From contig NZ_CP060725.1 in NCBI RefSeq assembly GCF_003797775.2, forward strand, positions 3,032,001 through 3,096,000: DNA of 64,000 nt, in the 5' to 3' direction. The translations under genes were made by a program, and so were the position numbers. Source of the DNA: Sphingopyxis sp. OPL5 (GTDB lineage: Bacteria; Pseudomonadota; Alphaproteobacteria; Sphingomonadales; Sphingomonadaceae). Shown here in pieces: positions 33,182 to 42,988 of this stretch. The first letter of the stretch is position 1. Every line of letters begins with the position of its first letter. A model generated the notes under the pieces. It had not been told where the DNA came from. It made no database searches and was given only the letters and a program-made list of their open reading frames with translations.

Positions 33182-34645
33182 GTGAGCGTCAAAGTCGAGA
33201 CATTGATCCTGTTCGGGGCAACGGGCGACCTTGCTCAGCGCATGCTCTTTCCCTCGCTCTATAATCTCCACCTCGACGGGCTGCTCGCCGATGGGCTGAC
33301 GATCATCGCGTCGGGTCGCTCGCAAATGGACCGTGCGACGTGCCATCAAATGGTCCGCACAGCGCTCGGCGAGCACTTGCCCGAAGACCGGCTCGACAAT
33401 GCGGCGATTGCAGCCTTTCTCGACCGGATCGATTATTGCCCGGTCGATGCGGGGGCGGGCACCGGCTATGACGCGCTCGCGGCGCTGCTCGGCGACCGGC
33501 TCGGCCGCCCCATCGGGGCCTATCTGTCGACCCCGCCGTCGATGTTCGGCCCGATCGCGCAGGGACTGAAAGCCGCCGGCATCGCCTGCACCGAATGCCG
33601 CATCGCGATGGAAAAACCGATCGGCCACGATCTCGCCTCGTCGCATGCGGTAAATGCCGAGGTCGGAGACGCCTTTGCCGAAGACCATGTGTTCCGCATC
33701 GACCATTATCTCGGCAAGGAAACCGTCCAGAACCTCCTCGCTTTGCGCTTTGCCAACATGTTGTTCGAACCGCTGTGGAACGCGCAGGCGATCGACCATG
33801 TTCAGATCACGGTGGCCGAAACAGTCGGTCTCGAAGGCCGCGTGTCTTATTACGACGGCGTCGGCGCGCTCAAGGACATGGTCCAGAACCATATGCTGCA
33901 ACTGCTCGCGATCATCGCGATGGAGCCGCCGGCCAGCGTCACCTCGACCGCCGTGCGCGATGAAAAGGTCAAATTGCTCCGCAGTTTGCGCAAGATGAAG
34001 CCCGAGGATGCGAAGACGCACAGCGTCAAGGGCCAGTACGTCAGCGGCGCTGTCGGAGGCGCGGCGGTGACCGGATATGCCGACGAGCTGGGCCAGCCGT
34101 CGAACACCGAGACTTTCGTCGCGATCAAGGCGTTCATCGACAATTGGCGCTGGAAGGGGGTGCCCTTTTACCTCCGCACCGGCAAGCGAATGCCCGAGCG
34201 CAAGTCGGAGGTGCTGATCCAGTTCAAACCCGTGCCGCATAATATCTTCGCACGCGTCGGCGCGCCGAAGCTCGACGCCAACAGCATGATCATCAATCTC
34301 CAGCCCGAAGAGAATATCCGGGTCAAGGTGATGGCCAAGCAGCCGGGGCTGGATCGCGACGGCGTGAAGTTGAAAGAGGTGACGATGGACGTCTCGCTGT
34401 CGCACAGCTTTGCCGGCGAGCGGCGGCGCATTGCCTATGAGCGGCTGCTGCTCGACTTCATCGAGGGCGACCAGACCCTGTTCGTGCGCCGCGACGAGGT
34501 CGAGGCGCAATGGCAGTGGATCGATTCGATCCGCGACGCCTGGGCGGCGGTCGACCTGGCGCCGCAAAATTACACTGCGGGCAGCTGGGGACCGAGCGCG
34601 GCGATCGCGTTGATCGAACGCGATGGGGCGAGCTGGCATGATTGA
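33182..34645 (+). CDS. zwf: Glucose-6-phosphate 1-dehydrogenase
   Basis: This 487-aa enzyme oxidises glucose-6-phosphate to 6-phosphogluconolactone, the entry to Entner-Doudoroff and pentose phosphate pathways. The N-terminal cofactor motif LFGATGDLAQRML and the substrate-binding RIDHYLGKE are present. The GTG at 33182 follows AAGGGGA and gives the usual start. It leads the zwf-edd-eda order, separated from edd by a repeat element. No pgl (lactonase) gene lies here. Confidence 0.97.
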   Translation: MSVKVETLILFGATGDLAQRMLFPSLYNLHLDGLLADGLTIIASGRSQMDRATCHQMVRTALGEHLPEDRLDNAAIAAFLDRIDYCPVDAGAGTGYDALAALLGDRLGRPIGAYLSTPPSMFGPIAQGLKAAGIACTECRIAMEKPIGHDLASSHAVNAEVGDAFAEDHVFRIDHYLGKETVQNLLALRFANMLFEPLWNAQAIDHVQITVAETVGLEGRVSYYDGVGALKDMVQNHMLQLLAIIAMEPPASVTSTAVRDEKVKLLRSLRKMKPEDAKTHSVKGQYVSGAVGGAAVTGYADELGQPSNTETFVAIKAFIDNWRWKGVPFYLRTGKRMPERKSEVLIQFKPVPHNIFARVGAPKLDANSMIINLQPEENIRVKVMAKQPGLDRDGVKLKEVTMDVSLSHSFAGERRRIAYERLLLDFIEGDQTLFVRRDEVEAQWQWIDSIRDAWAAVDLAPQNYTAGSWGPSAAIALIERDGASWHD

Positions 34646-34657
34646 TCGGGCTCCTTC

Positions 34658-34838
34658 CCTTCTCCCCTTGAGGGAGAAGGATACGGAGCCTTGCGCCGCA
34701 GGCGCTAGGCGCAGTTGGACGAGGGGTTGCGAGCCCTTGGCTCGCGCGGTCGCTGGGCGACCGCAACCCCTCACCCAGCTTCGACTAAGCGGCTGCGCCG
34801 CCAAGTCTTCGCAACCCTCTCCCTCAAGGGGAGAGGGG
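34658..34838. repeat. Intergenic inverted-repeat element, CTCCCTCAAGGGGAG family, copy 1
   Basis: A roughly 180-base imperfect palindrome begins CCTTCTCCCCTTGAGGG and ends CCCTCAAGGGGAGAGG. It closely matches, in opposite orientation, the element at 53453-53628. It fills nearly the entire zwf-edd gap and runs to within 15 bases of the edd start, so its right end may form part of the edd leader. Confidence 0.85.
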
Positions 34839-34852
34839 ATCAGGAAATACCC

Positions 34853-36694
34853 ATGACCAGTCTCCACCCCACCATCGCCGCGGTCACCGACCGCATCATC
34901 GAACGCAGCGCCACGCGCCGCGCGGCCTATCTCGACCTGATGGACCGCCAGCGCGAGGCGGGAACGAACCGCGGCAACCTGTCGTGCGGCAACCTCGCGC
35001 ACGGCTTTGCGGCCTCGGGCGAGGACAAGCCCGCGATCCGGTCGGGCGCCGAAATGAACATCGGCATCGTCACCAGCTACAACGACATGCTGTCGGCGCA
35101 TCAGCCCTATGGCCGGTATCCCGAGCAGATCAAATTGTTCGCACGCGAAGTGGGCGCGACGGCGCAGGTCGCGGGCGGCGTTCCCGCGATGTGCGACGGC
35201 GTGACGCAGGGGCAGGCGGGCATGGACCTGTCCTTGTTCAGCCGCGACAATATCGCGCAGGGCACCGTGATCGCGCTCAGCCATGCGATGTTCGAGAGCG
35301 CGCTGCTACTCGGCATCTGCGACAAGATCGTTCCGGGGCTGCTCATCGGCGCGCTGCGTTTCGGGCACCTGCCGCAGATTTTGATCCCCGCCGGGCCGAT
35401 GCCCTCGGGCCTCGCGAACAAGGAAAAGCAGCGCGTCCGCCAGCTTTATGCTGAAGGGAAAGCCACTCGCGACGAACTGCTCGAAGCCGAGGCGGCGAGC
35501 TATCATGGCGCGGGTACCTGCACTTTCTACGGCACCGCGAACAGCAATCAGATGATGATGGAGCTGATGGGGCTGCATATTCCCGGCAGCGCCTTCACCA
35601 ATCCCGGTACCAAGCTGCGGCAGGAACTGACGCGCGCCGCGACGCATCGCATCGCGGAGATCGGCTGGGACGGTGAGGATTATCGCCCGCTGTCGCGCTG
35701 CGTCGATGAGAAAGCGATCGTCAACGCGGCGATCGGCCTGCTCGCGACCGGCGGATCGACCAACCATGCGATCCATCTGCCCGCGATCGCGCGCGCGGCG
35801 GGGATTATCATCGACTGGCAGGATTTTGACGAATTCAGCCACGCGGTGCCGCTGCTGGCGCGCGTCTATCCGAACGGCGCGGGCGATGTGAACAATTTCC
35901 ATGCGGCGGGCGGCATCGGCTTTGTGGTGCGCGAACTGCTCGATGCGGGGCTGCTGCATGACGACGTGTTGACCGTCGGTGGGACGATGGCCGATTATTC
36001 GGCCGAGCCCATGCTGGTCGAGGACGAACTTCACTGGCAGGCGGCGCCCGCGAAAAGCCGCGACGACGCCATCCTCCGCCCCGTCGCGACGCCTTTTTCG
36101 CCCGATGGCGGGATGCGCCTGCTCGCGGGCAATCTCGGCCGCGCGATCATCAAGACCAGCGCGGTCGCCGAGGATCGCTGGACGATCGAGGCGCCGTGCC
36201 GGATCTTCGATACCCAGGACGCGGTGCTCGCGGCGTTCAAGGCGGGCGAACTCGAACGCGATGTGATCGTCGTCGTGCGCTTTCAAGGACCGCGCGCCAA
36301 CGGCATGCCCGAACTGCACAAGCTGACCCCGGCATTGGGCGTGTTGCAAGATCGCGGTTTCCGCGTTGCTCTCCTCACTGACGGCCGCATGTCCGGCGCC
36401 AGCGGCAAGGTGCCGGCGGTGATCCATTTGTCGCCCGAGGCCCTGCCGGGGACCGACGGTGTCAGCGGCCCGCTCGCCTATTTGCAGGACGGCGACATCG
36501 TCCGTGTCTGCGCGGTGACCGGCGAAGTCGTGGCGCTCGTGGACGAAACCCTATGGGCCGCCCGCACGCCCGCCGTCGCCCCGCCGCCCGCGCTGGGCGT
36601 CGGCCGCGAATTGTTCGCGCTGTTCCGCATCCATGCCGATGAAGCCGAAAAGGGCGGGTCGGCGGTCTTGGCGGCGATGGAGACCGTGACCTAA
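34853..36694 (+). CDS. edd: Phosphogluconate dehydratase
   Basis: This 613-aa iron-sulfur dehydratase (IlvD/Edd family) converts 6-phosphogluconate to KDPG. Family marks include the Cys-containing [24 protein letters not shown] and GGSTNHAIH, with [15 protein letters not shown] near the C-terminus. The length fits Edd rather than the shorter IlvD. The ATG at 34853 is preceded by CAGGA. It is followed by eda after a short palindromic repeat. Confidence 0.97.
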   Translation: MTSLHPTIAAVTDRIIERSATRRAAYLDLMDRQREAGTNRGNLSCGNLAHGFAASGEDKPAIRSGAEMNIGIVTSYNDMLSAHQPYGRYPEQIKLFAREVGATAQVAGGVPAMCDGVTQGQAGMDLSLFSRDNIAQGTVIALSHAMFESALLLGICDKIVPGLLIGALRFGHLPQILIPAGPMPSGLANKEKQRVRQLYAEGKATRDELLEAEAASYHGAGTCTFYGTANSNQMMMELMGLHIPGSAFTNPGTKLRQELTRAATHRIAEIGWDGEDYRPLSRCVDEKAIVNAAIGLLATGGSTNHAIHLPAIARAAGIIIDWQDFDEFSHAVPLLARVYPNGAGDVNNFHAAGGIGFVVRELLDAGLLHDDVLTVGGTMADYSAEPMLVEDELHWQAAPAKSRDDAILRPVATPFSPDGGMRLLAGNLGRAIIKTSAVAEDRWTIEAPCRIFDTQDAVLAAFKAGELERDVIVVVRFQGPRANGMPELHKLTPALGVLQDRGFRVALLTDGRMSGASGKVPAVIHLSPEALPGTDGVSGPLAYLQDGDIVRVCAVTGEVVALVDETLWAARTPAVAPPPALGVGRELFALFRIHADEAEKGGSAVLAAMETVT

Positions 36695-36696
36695 TC

Positions 36697-36774
36697 CGTC
36701 GCCCCCGCGAAGGCGGGGGCCGCCATCGGCCTCGCGCCACCTTGCCAACGGCCCCCGCCTTCGCGGGGGCGACG
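36697..36774. repeat. Palindromic repeat between edd and eda (GCCCCCGCGAAGGCGGGGGC type)
   Basis: Perfect 25-base arms at 36697-36721 and 36750-36774 can form a very stable hairpin. It lies just downstream of edd and 12 bases before the eda ATG. Its GC-rich stem could limit read-through or protect the edd transcript. Confidence 0.85.
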
Positions 36775-36786
36775 AAGGAAAAAGAC

Positions 36787-37410
36787 ATGACCGACAAGTC
36801 CATCGACCAGATCATGCGCCTCGCCCCCGTCATTCCGGTGATCGTCATCGACCGGGTCGAAGACGCGGTGCCGATGGCGGAAGCGCTCGTCGCGGGCGGC
36901 CTGCCGGTGCTCGAAGTCACGCTGCGCACCCCCGCCGCGCTCGATGCGCTGACCGCGATGAAGGCGGTGAAGGGCGCGATCGTCGGCGCGGGCACCGTGC
37001 TCGACCCCGCGATGCTCGCCAGTGCGATCCATGCCGGCGCCGAATTCATTGTGTCGCCAGGGCTCACCGACAATCTCGGCAAGGCGGCGGTGGCGAGCGG
37101 CATTCCTTTCCTGCCCGGCACCGCGAACGCCGGCGATATCATGCGCGGGATGGACCTCGGCCTCGACCGCTTCAAATTCTTTCCCGCTGCGACCAGCGGG
37201 GGCATCCCGGCCTTGAAAGCGCTCGCGGGCCCCTTCGGCCAGGCGCGTTTCTGCCCGACCGGCGGCATCACCCCCGCGACGGCGCTCGACTGGCTCGCCC
37301 TCGACGCCGTGCTGTGCGTCGGCGGCAGCTGGGTGGTTCCGTCGGGGCCGCTCGACCCGGCGCGGATCGAGGGGCTGGCACGGGAGGCGTCGGCGCTTTC
37401 GCGCCATTGA
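36787..37410 (+). CDS. eda: KDPG aldolase (2-dehydro-3-deoxyphosphogluconate aldolase)
   Basis: This 207-aa class I aldolase cleaves KDPG to pyruvate and glyceraldehyde-3-phosphate. It carries LEVTLRTPAAL, the Glu/Lys active-site stretches VGAGTVLD and RFKFFPAATSGG (Schiff-base Lys in FKFFPA), and CPTGGI. AAGGA precedes the ATG at 36787. It closes the Entner-Doudoroff set. Confidence 0.97.
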   Translation: MTDKSIDQIMRLAPVIPVIVIDRVEDAVPMAEALVAGGLPVLEVTLRTPAALDALTAMKAVKGAIVGAGTVLDPAMLASAIHAGAEFIVSPGLTDNLGKAAVASGIPFLPGTANAGDIMRGMDLGLDRFKFFPAATSGGIPALKALAGPFGQARFCPTGGITPATALDWLALDAVLCVGGSWVVPSGPLDPARIEGLAREASALSRH

Positions 37411-37477
37411 TTAACCCCATTTTACCTGTCATCGTGCAGGGATAAGCGGCAATATAGCCGTTCGTGGGGAGACAGGC

Positions 37478-39049
37478 GTGCCGAGACCGCAGCCGCATCT
37501 GGAAGAAGTTCTCGCGTCCGAGCCCGGGCCGCATATCGCTGCGCTGTTCGATTTCGACGGCACGATCATCTCGGGCTACTCGGCGACCGCGATGCTGCGC
37601 GAGAAATTCCAGCGCCGCGAAATGTCGGTCGAGGAAATCGCCGAAACCGCACAGATTATCGCGCAGCACAGCCTCGGCACGATCGGCTTTTCGGGGCTGA
37701 TGTCGGGCGCTGCAAAGTTCATGAAGGGTGTCGAAGAAGAAAGCTTCATCGAGTTCGGCGAGGAACTCTACAAGAAGCATATCGCGCGCAAAATCTATCC
37801 CGAAGCGCGCGCGATCATCGAGGCGCATCAGGCCAAGGGCCACCGCGTCGCGATCATTTCGTCAGCGACGATCTACCAGATCGAACCGACCGCGCGCGAC
37901 CTTGGCATCGAACATATCAAATGCTCGGCCTATGAGATCGAGGATGGGGTGTTCACCGGCGACATCATCCGGCCTTTGTGCTTCGGCGAGGGCAAGGTGC
38001 TCGCCGCCGAGGAACTGGCCGCAGAGTTCGGCCTCGATCTCGATCAGAGCTTTTTCTATTCGGACAGCGACGACGATATCGAACTGCTCGAACGCGTCGG
38101 CAAACCGCGCCCGCTCAACCCGAACCTCAAGCTGAAAGCCATCGCCGAGGAAAACGGCTGGCCGGTGCAGCGCTTCGGCAGCCGCGGTACCCCGTCGTGG
38201 GTCGACTATACCCGCACCATTTATGCCACCGGGTCACTCGTCGGCGCCTTTGCCGCGGGCCTGCCGATCTGGGCGCTGACCCGCTCGCAGCGCGAGGCGG
38301 CGAATTTCTCGATCGGGCTGTTCGGCGACTTCGCGACCGCGATCACCGGCGTCGAGCTCGAGGTCGAGGACGAGAAAAATCTCTGGTCGTCGCGCCCTTG
38401 CGTCTTCATTTTCAACCACCAGAGCAAGGCGGACGTGATGATCCTCGCCAAGCTTATCCGCCGCGACATGGGCGGGGTGGGCAAGAAAGAGATCAAGGAC
38501 ATCCCCATCCTCGGCAAGCTGATGGAATGGGGCGGCACCGTCTTCGTCGATCGCGCCGACGGCAAGAGCGCGATCAAGGCGATGGAGCCCTTGGTCGACG
38601 CGATCAAGGTCGAAGGCAAGTCGATCTGCATCTCGCCCGAGGGTACGCGCAGCCTGACGCCGAAGCTCGAGCCGTTCAAGAAGGGCGCTTTTCATTTGGC
38701 GATGCAGGCGGGGGTGCCGATCGTCCCGATCGTCATTCATAACGCCACCGACGTCGCGCCGAAGAATGAGTTCGTGATGCGCCCCGCGACGGTACGGGTC
38801 ACCGTGCTGCCGCCGGTCGACACGTCGGAATGGACGCCGCGGACGATCAATGGTCATGTTCGCGATGTGCGGAACATGTTCCTGCGCACGCTCGGCCAGC
38901 CCGAAGAGACGGTGGCGGAATCGGTGGCGACCGAACCTGCACCCGAGGCGCACGCGAAAAAGGCGCCGAAGAAGCCCGCGGCGAAACCCGCAGCCAAGAA
39001 AAAGCCGCACGCGAAAAAGCCGGCGGCCCGCAAGGGAAAGACCGGCTAA
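37478..39049 (+). CDS. Bifunctional HAD-IB hydrolase/1-acylglycerol-3-phosphate acyltransferase (PlsC)
   Basis: This 523-aa fusion has a HAD subfamily IB phosphatase domain (nucleophile motif FDFDGTI at 24-30; SSAT near 128-131; DSDDD near 196-200). A PlsC acyltransferase domain follows, with NHQSKAD at 313-319 (HX4D) and SPEGTR near 386-391. From about residue 490 it ends in a Lys/Ala/Pro tail of histone H1 type. PlsC acylates lysophosphatidate to phosphatidate; the HAD half may dephosphorylate a lipid phosphate, which is inference. The GTG at 37478 follows GGGGAGACAG. The same fusion is known from M. tuberculosis Rv2483c beside plsB2. It starts the acylglycerol locus, three bases before plsB. 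Confidence 0.93.
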   Translation: MPRPQPHLEEVLASEPGPHIAALFDFDGTIISGYSATAMLREKFQRREMSVEEIAETAQIIAQHSLGTIGFSGLMSGAAKFMKGVEEESFIEFGEELYKKHIARKIYPEARAIIEAHQAKGHRVAIISSATIYQIEPTARDLGIEHIKCSAYEIEDGVFTGDIIRPLCFGEGKVLAAEELAAEFGLDLDQSFFYSDSDDDIELLERVGKPRPLNPNLKLKAIAEENGWPVQRFGSRGTPSWVDYTRTIYATGSLVGAFAAGLPIWALTRSQREAANFSIGLFGDFATAITGVELEVEDEKNLWSSRPCVFIFNHQSKADVMILAKLIRRDMGGVGKKEIKDIPILGKLMEWGGTVFVDRADGKSAIKAMEPLVDAIKVEGKSICISPEGTRSLTPKLEPFKKGAFHLAMQAGVPIVPIVIHNATDVAPKNEFVMRPATVRVTVLPPVDTSEWTPRTINGHVRDVRNMFLRTLGQPEETVAESVATEPAPEAHAKKAPKKPAAKPAAKKKPHAKKPAARKGKTG

Positions 39050-39052
39050 GCG

Positions 39053-41401
39053 GTGGCCGACGGCACGCCCCGCATTCCGATCGTGGCGGAAGAGGCGGCC
39101 GACCGGCTCTATATCATCGACGCGCGCAATGGCGTCGAGCGCCGGTTGCTGCTCGACTGGATTCACGCGACCGCGGGGGACAGCGAGCCCGCCTGGACCA
39201 GCCTCGACATCGAGGATGACGATCATGCACTGCCGCTCGACATGCTGCGGGCGCGGCTCGACGGATCGCCGTCGCGCCAGGTCGTGCCGCTGCGCGTCGC
39301 CTGGCGCATCCCTGGGTTCGAGCGCGACCGTGCGCTCAAATTCCGCCACCTGATTTTCGGCGATCCGCGCCATCCCGGGCCGCTCCGCTCGCGCCTGATC
39401 CTGCTCCGCGACCGGCGGCGCGCGCAGATTCTGGTCGGCGAGGCGGCGTCGCTCGACACGCTGCGGACCCGCTATTGCGCGCAGACCGGCGGCGGCGATG
39501 GCGAGGGGACCGACAGCCCCGAATTCGCGGGCTTTGTCGCGCGGCAGGCCGCGCTCGCGCTCGACGTCGCCGAACGCGGGGTACGCGGCACGCGCTACAA
39601 GGTGCCGCGCTTCGTCGCCGACTCCTTACGCACCAATCCCAAGTTCCGCGCCGCGCTCGCCGAGCTGGCCGTGACGCTTGGGCGCCCCGTCGGCGACCTC
39701 TACCGCGAGGCGCGACCGCTGATGAAAGAGGTCATCGCGCGGCCTTCGGCGCTGTTCCTCGACCTGCGCGCGCGCGTCGACCGCATGATGTTCGGCGGCT
39801 ACGCGCCCGAGATGGAGGTCGACGCCGCCGAAATCGCCAAGCTGCGCTCGATCCTGCGCGAACATCCCACCGCGATCCTGTTCACCCACAAGACCTATAT
39901 CGACGGCGCGACCCCCAGCCGGCTCGCCTATGAGAATGACCTGCCGATGCTGCACCTGTTCGGGGGTGCGAACCTCGACATCGCGGTGATGGGCGAGTTC
40001 TACCGCCGCTCGGGCATGATCTTCGTGCGCCGCAGCTTCCAGGACCAGCCGGTCTACAAGCTGGTGCTGCGCCATTACATTGCCTGGCTGCTCGCCAAGC
40101 GCTTCCCGCTCAGCTGGGCGTTCGAGGGAACGCGGTCGCGCCTCGGCAAGCTGATGCCGCCGAAGTACGGCCTGATGAAATATGTCCTCGACGCCGCGCA
40201 TGCGACGGGGACCAAGGGGGTGCATTTCGTGCCCTTCGTCACCAGCTTCGACCTGATCCTCGACGTCGAGGAATATGCCGCCGAGCAGACGGGGCGGGTG
40301 AAAAAGGCCGAAAGCCTCGGCTGGTTCGTCGGCTATATGCGCAACCTCAAGAAACCGTCGGGGCGTATCCGGCTCGACATCGGCAAGCCGGTGGTGATCG
40401 AGGATGCGCCGGGACCCGAAGACAAGCGCGCGCTCGAAAAGATCGCTTTCTCGGTCGCGGTCGAGGCCAATCGCGTCACCCCGCTGACCGTGTCGTCGGT
40501 GATGTGCCTGATCCTGCTCGGTACCGCACCGCGCGGCGTCACCGCCGCGGAACTGCTCGCAACGATCGGAGCGCTCAAGGAATGGGCGCGCGCGCGCGGC
40601 ATCCGGCTGAGCAAGGAACTCGAAAGCGCCGACGACCGGGCGCTGTCGAGCACCGTCGACACGCTGGTCGAGAGCGGGCTGCTGACGCGATACGAAGCGG
40701 GCAGCGAAAATGTCTATTCGATCGACCCCGCCAAGCATCCGATGGCGAGCTATTACCGCAATATCATCGTCCATCATTTCCTCGACCGTGCGATGATCGA
40801 GATCGCGCTGTTTCAGCTCCGCGATGCCGACAGCGGCGATGCGACCGCCGCTTTCTGGGCGCATGTCGATCGCCTGCGCGACCTGTTCAAATTCGAATTC
40901 TTCTATCCGCCGCGCGACGAACATCATGCCGCGATCGCGGCCGAACTGGCACGCATCGACCCGACCTGGGCGAAGCGGCTCGCGAGCGGCGACCGCGGCG
41001 TGGCGCAGCTCATCCGCCGCTGCCAGCCGCTCGTCGGCCATGCGGTGCTGCTTTCCTTTGCCGAGGCCTATTCGGTGGTTGCCGACATCTTGTCGCGCGC
41101 GCGGCCGGGCGAGGCGGTCGATGACAAGGCCATCGAGGCGGCCGCGCTGGTCGAGGGCAAGCAGGCCTGGCTGCTCCGCCGAATCAGCAGCGAGGCGGCG
41201 ATCGGCAAATTGCTCTTTGCCAACGGCTTGTCGCTGATGCGCCATATGGGGCTCGCCGAACCCGCGACCCCCAACATCCTCGCCGCGCGTCGCGCGCTGC
41301 TGATGGAACTGCGCGGGCTCGCCAACGTCATGGAATCGATGCGCCTCGCAACTCTGGCGCTCGCCGACCGATTGCCGACCACAGGAGGACAGGATGCTTA
41401 A
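39053..41401 (+). CDS. plsB: Glycerol-3-phosphate acyltransferase
   Basis: This 782-aa PlsB-family enzyme puts the first acyl chain on glycerol-3-phosphate at the membrane. The HX4D catalytic motif appears as FTHKTYIDGATPSRLAYE, followed by GMIFVRRSFQD and the WAFEGTRSR block (family motif III), with VPFVTSFD after. The size is that of PlsB (about 800 aa), not PlsY. A GTG at 39053 begins it three bases after the HAD-PlsC stop. Its 3' end overlaps the acyltransferase gene by eight bases. The C-terminal 300 residues are the regulatory-type PlsB extension. Confidence 0.93.
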   Translation: MADGTPRIPIVAEEAADRLYIIDARNGVERRLLLDWIHATAGDSEPAWTSLDIEDDDHALPLDMLRARLDGSPSRQVVPLRVAWRIPGFERDRALKFRHLIFGDPRHPGPLRSRLILLRDRRRAQILVGEAASLDTLRTRYCAQTGGGDGEGTDSPEFAGFVARQAALALDVAERGVRGTRYKVPRFVADSLRTNPKFRAALAELAVTLGRPVGDLYREARPLMKEVIARPSALFLDLRARVDRMMFGGYAPEMEVDAAEIAKLRSILREHPTAILFTHKTYIDGATPSRLAYENDLPMLHLFGGANLDIAVMGEFYRRSGMIFVRRSFQDQPVYKLVLRHYIAWLLAKRFPLSWAFEGTRSRLGKLMPPKYGLMKYVLDAAHATGTKGVHFVPFVTSFDLILDVEEYAAEQTGRVKKAESLGWFVGYMRNLKKPSGRIRLDIGKPVVIEDAPGPEDKRALEKIAFSVAVEANRVTPLTVSSVMCLILLGTAPRGVTAAELLATIGALKEWARARGIRLSKELESADDRALSSTVDTLVESGLLTRYEAGSENVYSIDPAKHPMASYYRNIIVHHFLDRAMIEIALFQLRDADSGDATAAFWAHVDRLRDLFKFEFFYPPRDEHHAAIAAELARIDPTWAKRLASGDRGVAQLIRRCQPLVGHAVLLSFAEAYSVVADILSRARPGEAVDDKAIEAAALVEGKQAWLLRRISSEAAIGKLLFANGLSLMRHMGLAEPATPNILAARRALLMELRGLANVMESMRLATLALADRLPTTGGQDA

Positions 41402-42983
41402 ACAGCTCAGCGCGCAGGACGCCCAGTTCCTCTACACCCAGACCGCGAACAATCTGACCCACATCATGGGCGTCTATATCTACGATCCCTCGACCGCGCC
41501 GGGCGGCTTCGTGCGCTTCAAGGACATCATCCGCCACGTCGAAAGCCGCGTCCACACCTCGCCCCTGTTCAAGCGGCGGCTGCACCGGCTGCCCTTCGAC
41601 ATGGACCATCCCTATTGGGTCGAGGACGAGCATTTCGACATCGAGGCGCATATGAGTCATGCGCGCCTGCCCGAGCCCGGCGACTGGCGGCAGTTCTGCA
41701 TCGCGGTCGCGCGCTATTTCTCGAAGCCGATGGATATGAACCGCCCGCTGTGGGACATTTATATCATCGAGGGGCTCGACCGGATTCCGGGGATTCCGAA
41801 GGGCAGCTTCGCGATGCTCCACCGCGTCCACCATGCCGCGGTCGACGGCGCCTCGGGCGCGCACGCCTTCATCGCGATGAGCGACATCGACGCACAGGGT
41901 ACGCCAGCGATTCCCGAGCCGCCGCCGTCGGAGGATCTTGGCCGGGCACCGTCGAGCGCCGAGACGCTGACCCGCGCCTGGTCGGCATCGATGCAGTCGC
42001 CGGTGAAGTTCGTGAACGCGCTGCTCAAGGTTTCGCCCGCGATCGTCGCCTCGGCGCGCAAGTCGATGGCCGAGGGCGGGATGACCGCCGGGGTCCCCGA
42101 AACGCGCTTCAATGCGCCCGTCGGCCCGCACAAGATGTTCGACGCGACCACCGTCGCGCTCGCCGATGTCGCGGCGATCCGCAAGAAGGTGCCGGGCGCG
42201 ACGGTCAATGACGTCGTGCTCACCACCGTCGGCGGCGCGCTGCGCAAATATCTCGCGAAGCACAAGGAACTGCCGAAGGAGAGCCTCGTCGCGGTCGCGC
42301 CGATCAATCTGCGCGGTAAGGAAAAGGGAGCAGGGAAAGCATCGACCCCCGGCAACCAGGTGTCGGCGATGAGCGTGCCGATCCGCACCGATATCGCCGA
42401 TCCGCTGGAGCGGCTCGCGGCGGTGCGCGACTATACGGTCGAGGCCAAGGAAGCGAAGGCCGGGGTCAGCGCGCGGATCATGACAGACCTGTCGCAGCAT
42501 ATTCCGGGCGCGACGATGGCGGCGGTCGCGCGCATCCTGACCAGCGAACGCTTCGCCGTGCGCGGCACCAACCTCTTCATCTCGAACGTGCCTGGCGCGC
42601 AGGTGCCGCTCTATCTCGCGGGTGCGCAACTGGTGCAGCAGCATGGCATGGCGCCGCTCGCGAACAATATGGGGCTGTTCATCGCGACGCCGAGCTATAA
42701 CGGCCGCATTGCCTTTTCGATCATCGGCGAGCGCGCGATCATGCCCGACATCGCCTTTTTCCGTGCGTGCATCGACGAAAGTTTCGCCGACCTGATGGCG
42801 GCGGAACCCAAGCCCGAAAAGCCCGCACCAACACCCAAAGCCGCTACGGCAAAGCCGAAAGTGGCGGCCAAACCCAAGGCTGCAGTGAAGCCCGCGGCCA
42901 AAAGCGGGACGAAACCCACCGCCAAGCCCGCACGGAAACCGGTTGCCAAAGGCAACGCAACCCGCAAGACTCCGAAAAAATAA
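41394..42983 (+). CDS. Wax ester synthase/acyl-CoA:diacylglycerol acyltransferase (WS/DGAT)
   Basis: This 529-aa member of the Acinetobacter AtfA/mycobacterial Tgs family makes triacylglycerol from diacylglycerol and acyl-CoA, or wax ester from a fatty alcohol. The condensation motif HHAAVDG (HHxxxDG) lies at 146-152, and the family PLW (RPLWDIYIIEGL) is near 117-128. The C-terminal block NLFISNVPGAQVPLYLAGA is also present. The last 60 residues are a Lys/Ala/Pro-rich tail (KPKVAAKPKAAVKPAAKSG) like that of the HAD-PlsC protein. An overlap of eight bases couples it to plsB. Confidence 0.94.
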   Translation: MLKQLSAQDAQFLYTQTANNLTHIMGVYIYDPSTAPGGFVRFKDIIRHVESRVHTSPLFKRRLHRLPFDMDHPYWVEDEHFDIEAHMSHARLPEPGDWRQFCIAVARYFSKPMDMNRPLWDIYIIEGLDRIPGIPKGSFAMLHRVHHAAVDGASGAHAFIAMSDIDAQGTPAIPEPPPSEDLGRAPSSAETLTRAWSASMQSPVKFVNALLKVSPAIVASARKSMAEGGMTAGVPETRFNAPVGPHKMFDATTVALADVAAIRKKVPGATVNDVVLTTVGGALRKYLAKHKELPKESLVAVAPINLRGKEKGAGKASTPGNQVSAMSVPIRTDIADPLERLAAVRDYTVEAKEAKAGVSARIMTDLSQHIPGATMAAVARILTSERFAVRGTNLFISNVPGAQVPLYLAGAQLVQQHGMAPLANNMGLFIATPSYNGRIAFSIIGERAIMPDIAFFRACIDESFADLMAAEPKPEKPAPTPKAATAKPKVAAKPKAAVKPAAKSGTKPTAKPARKPVAKGNATRKTPKK

Positions 42984-42988
42984 ACCAA

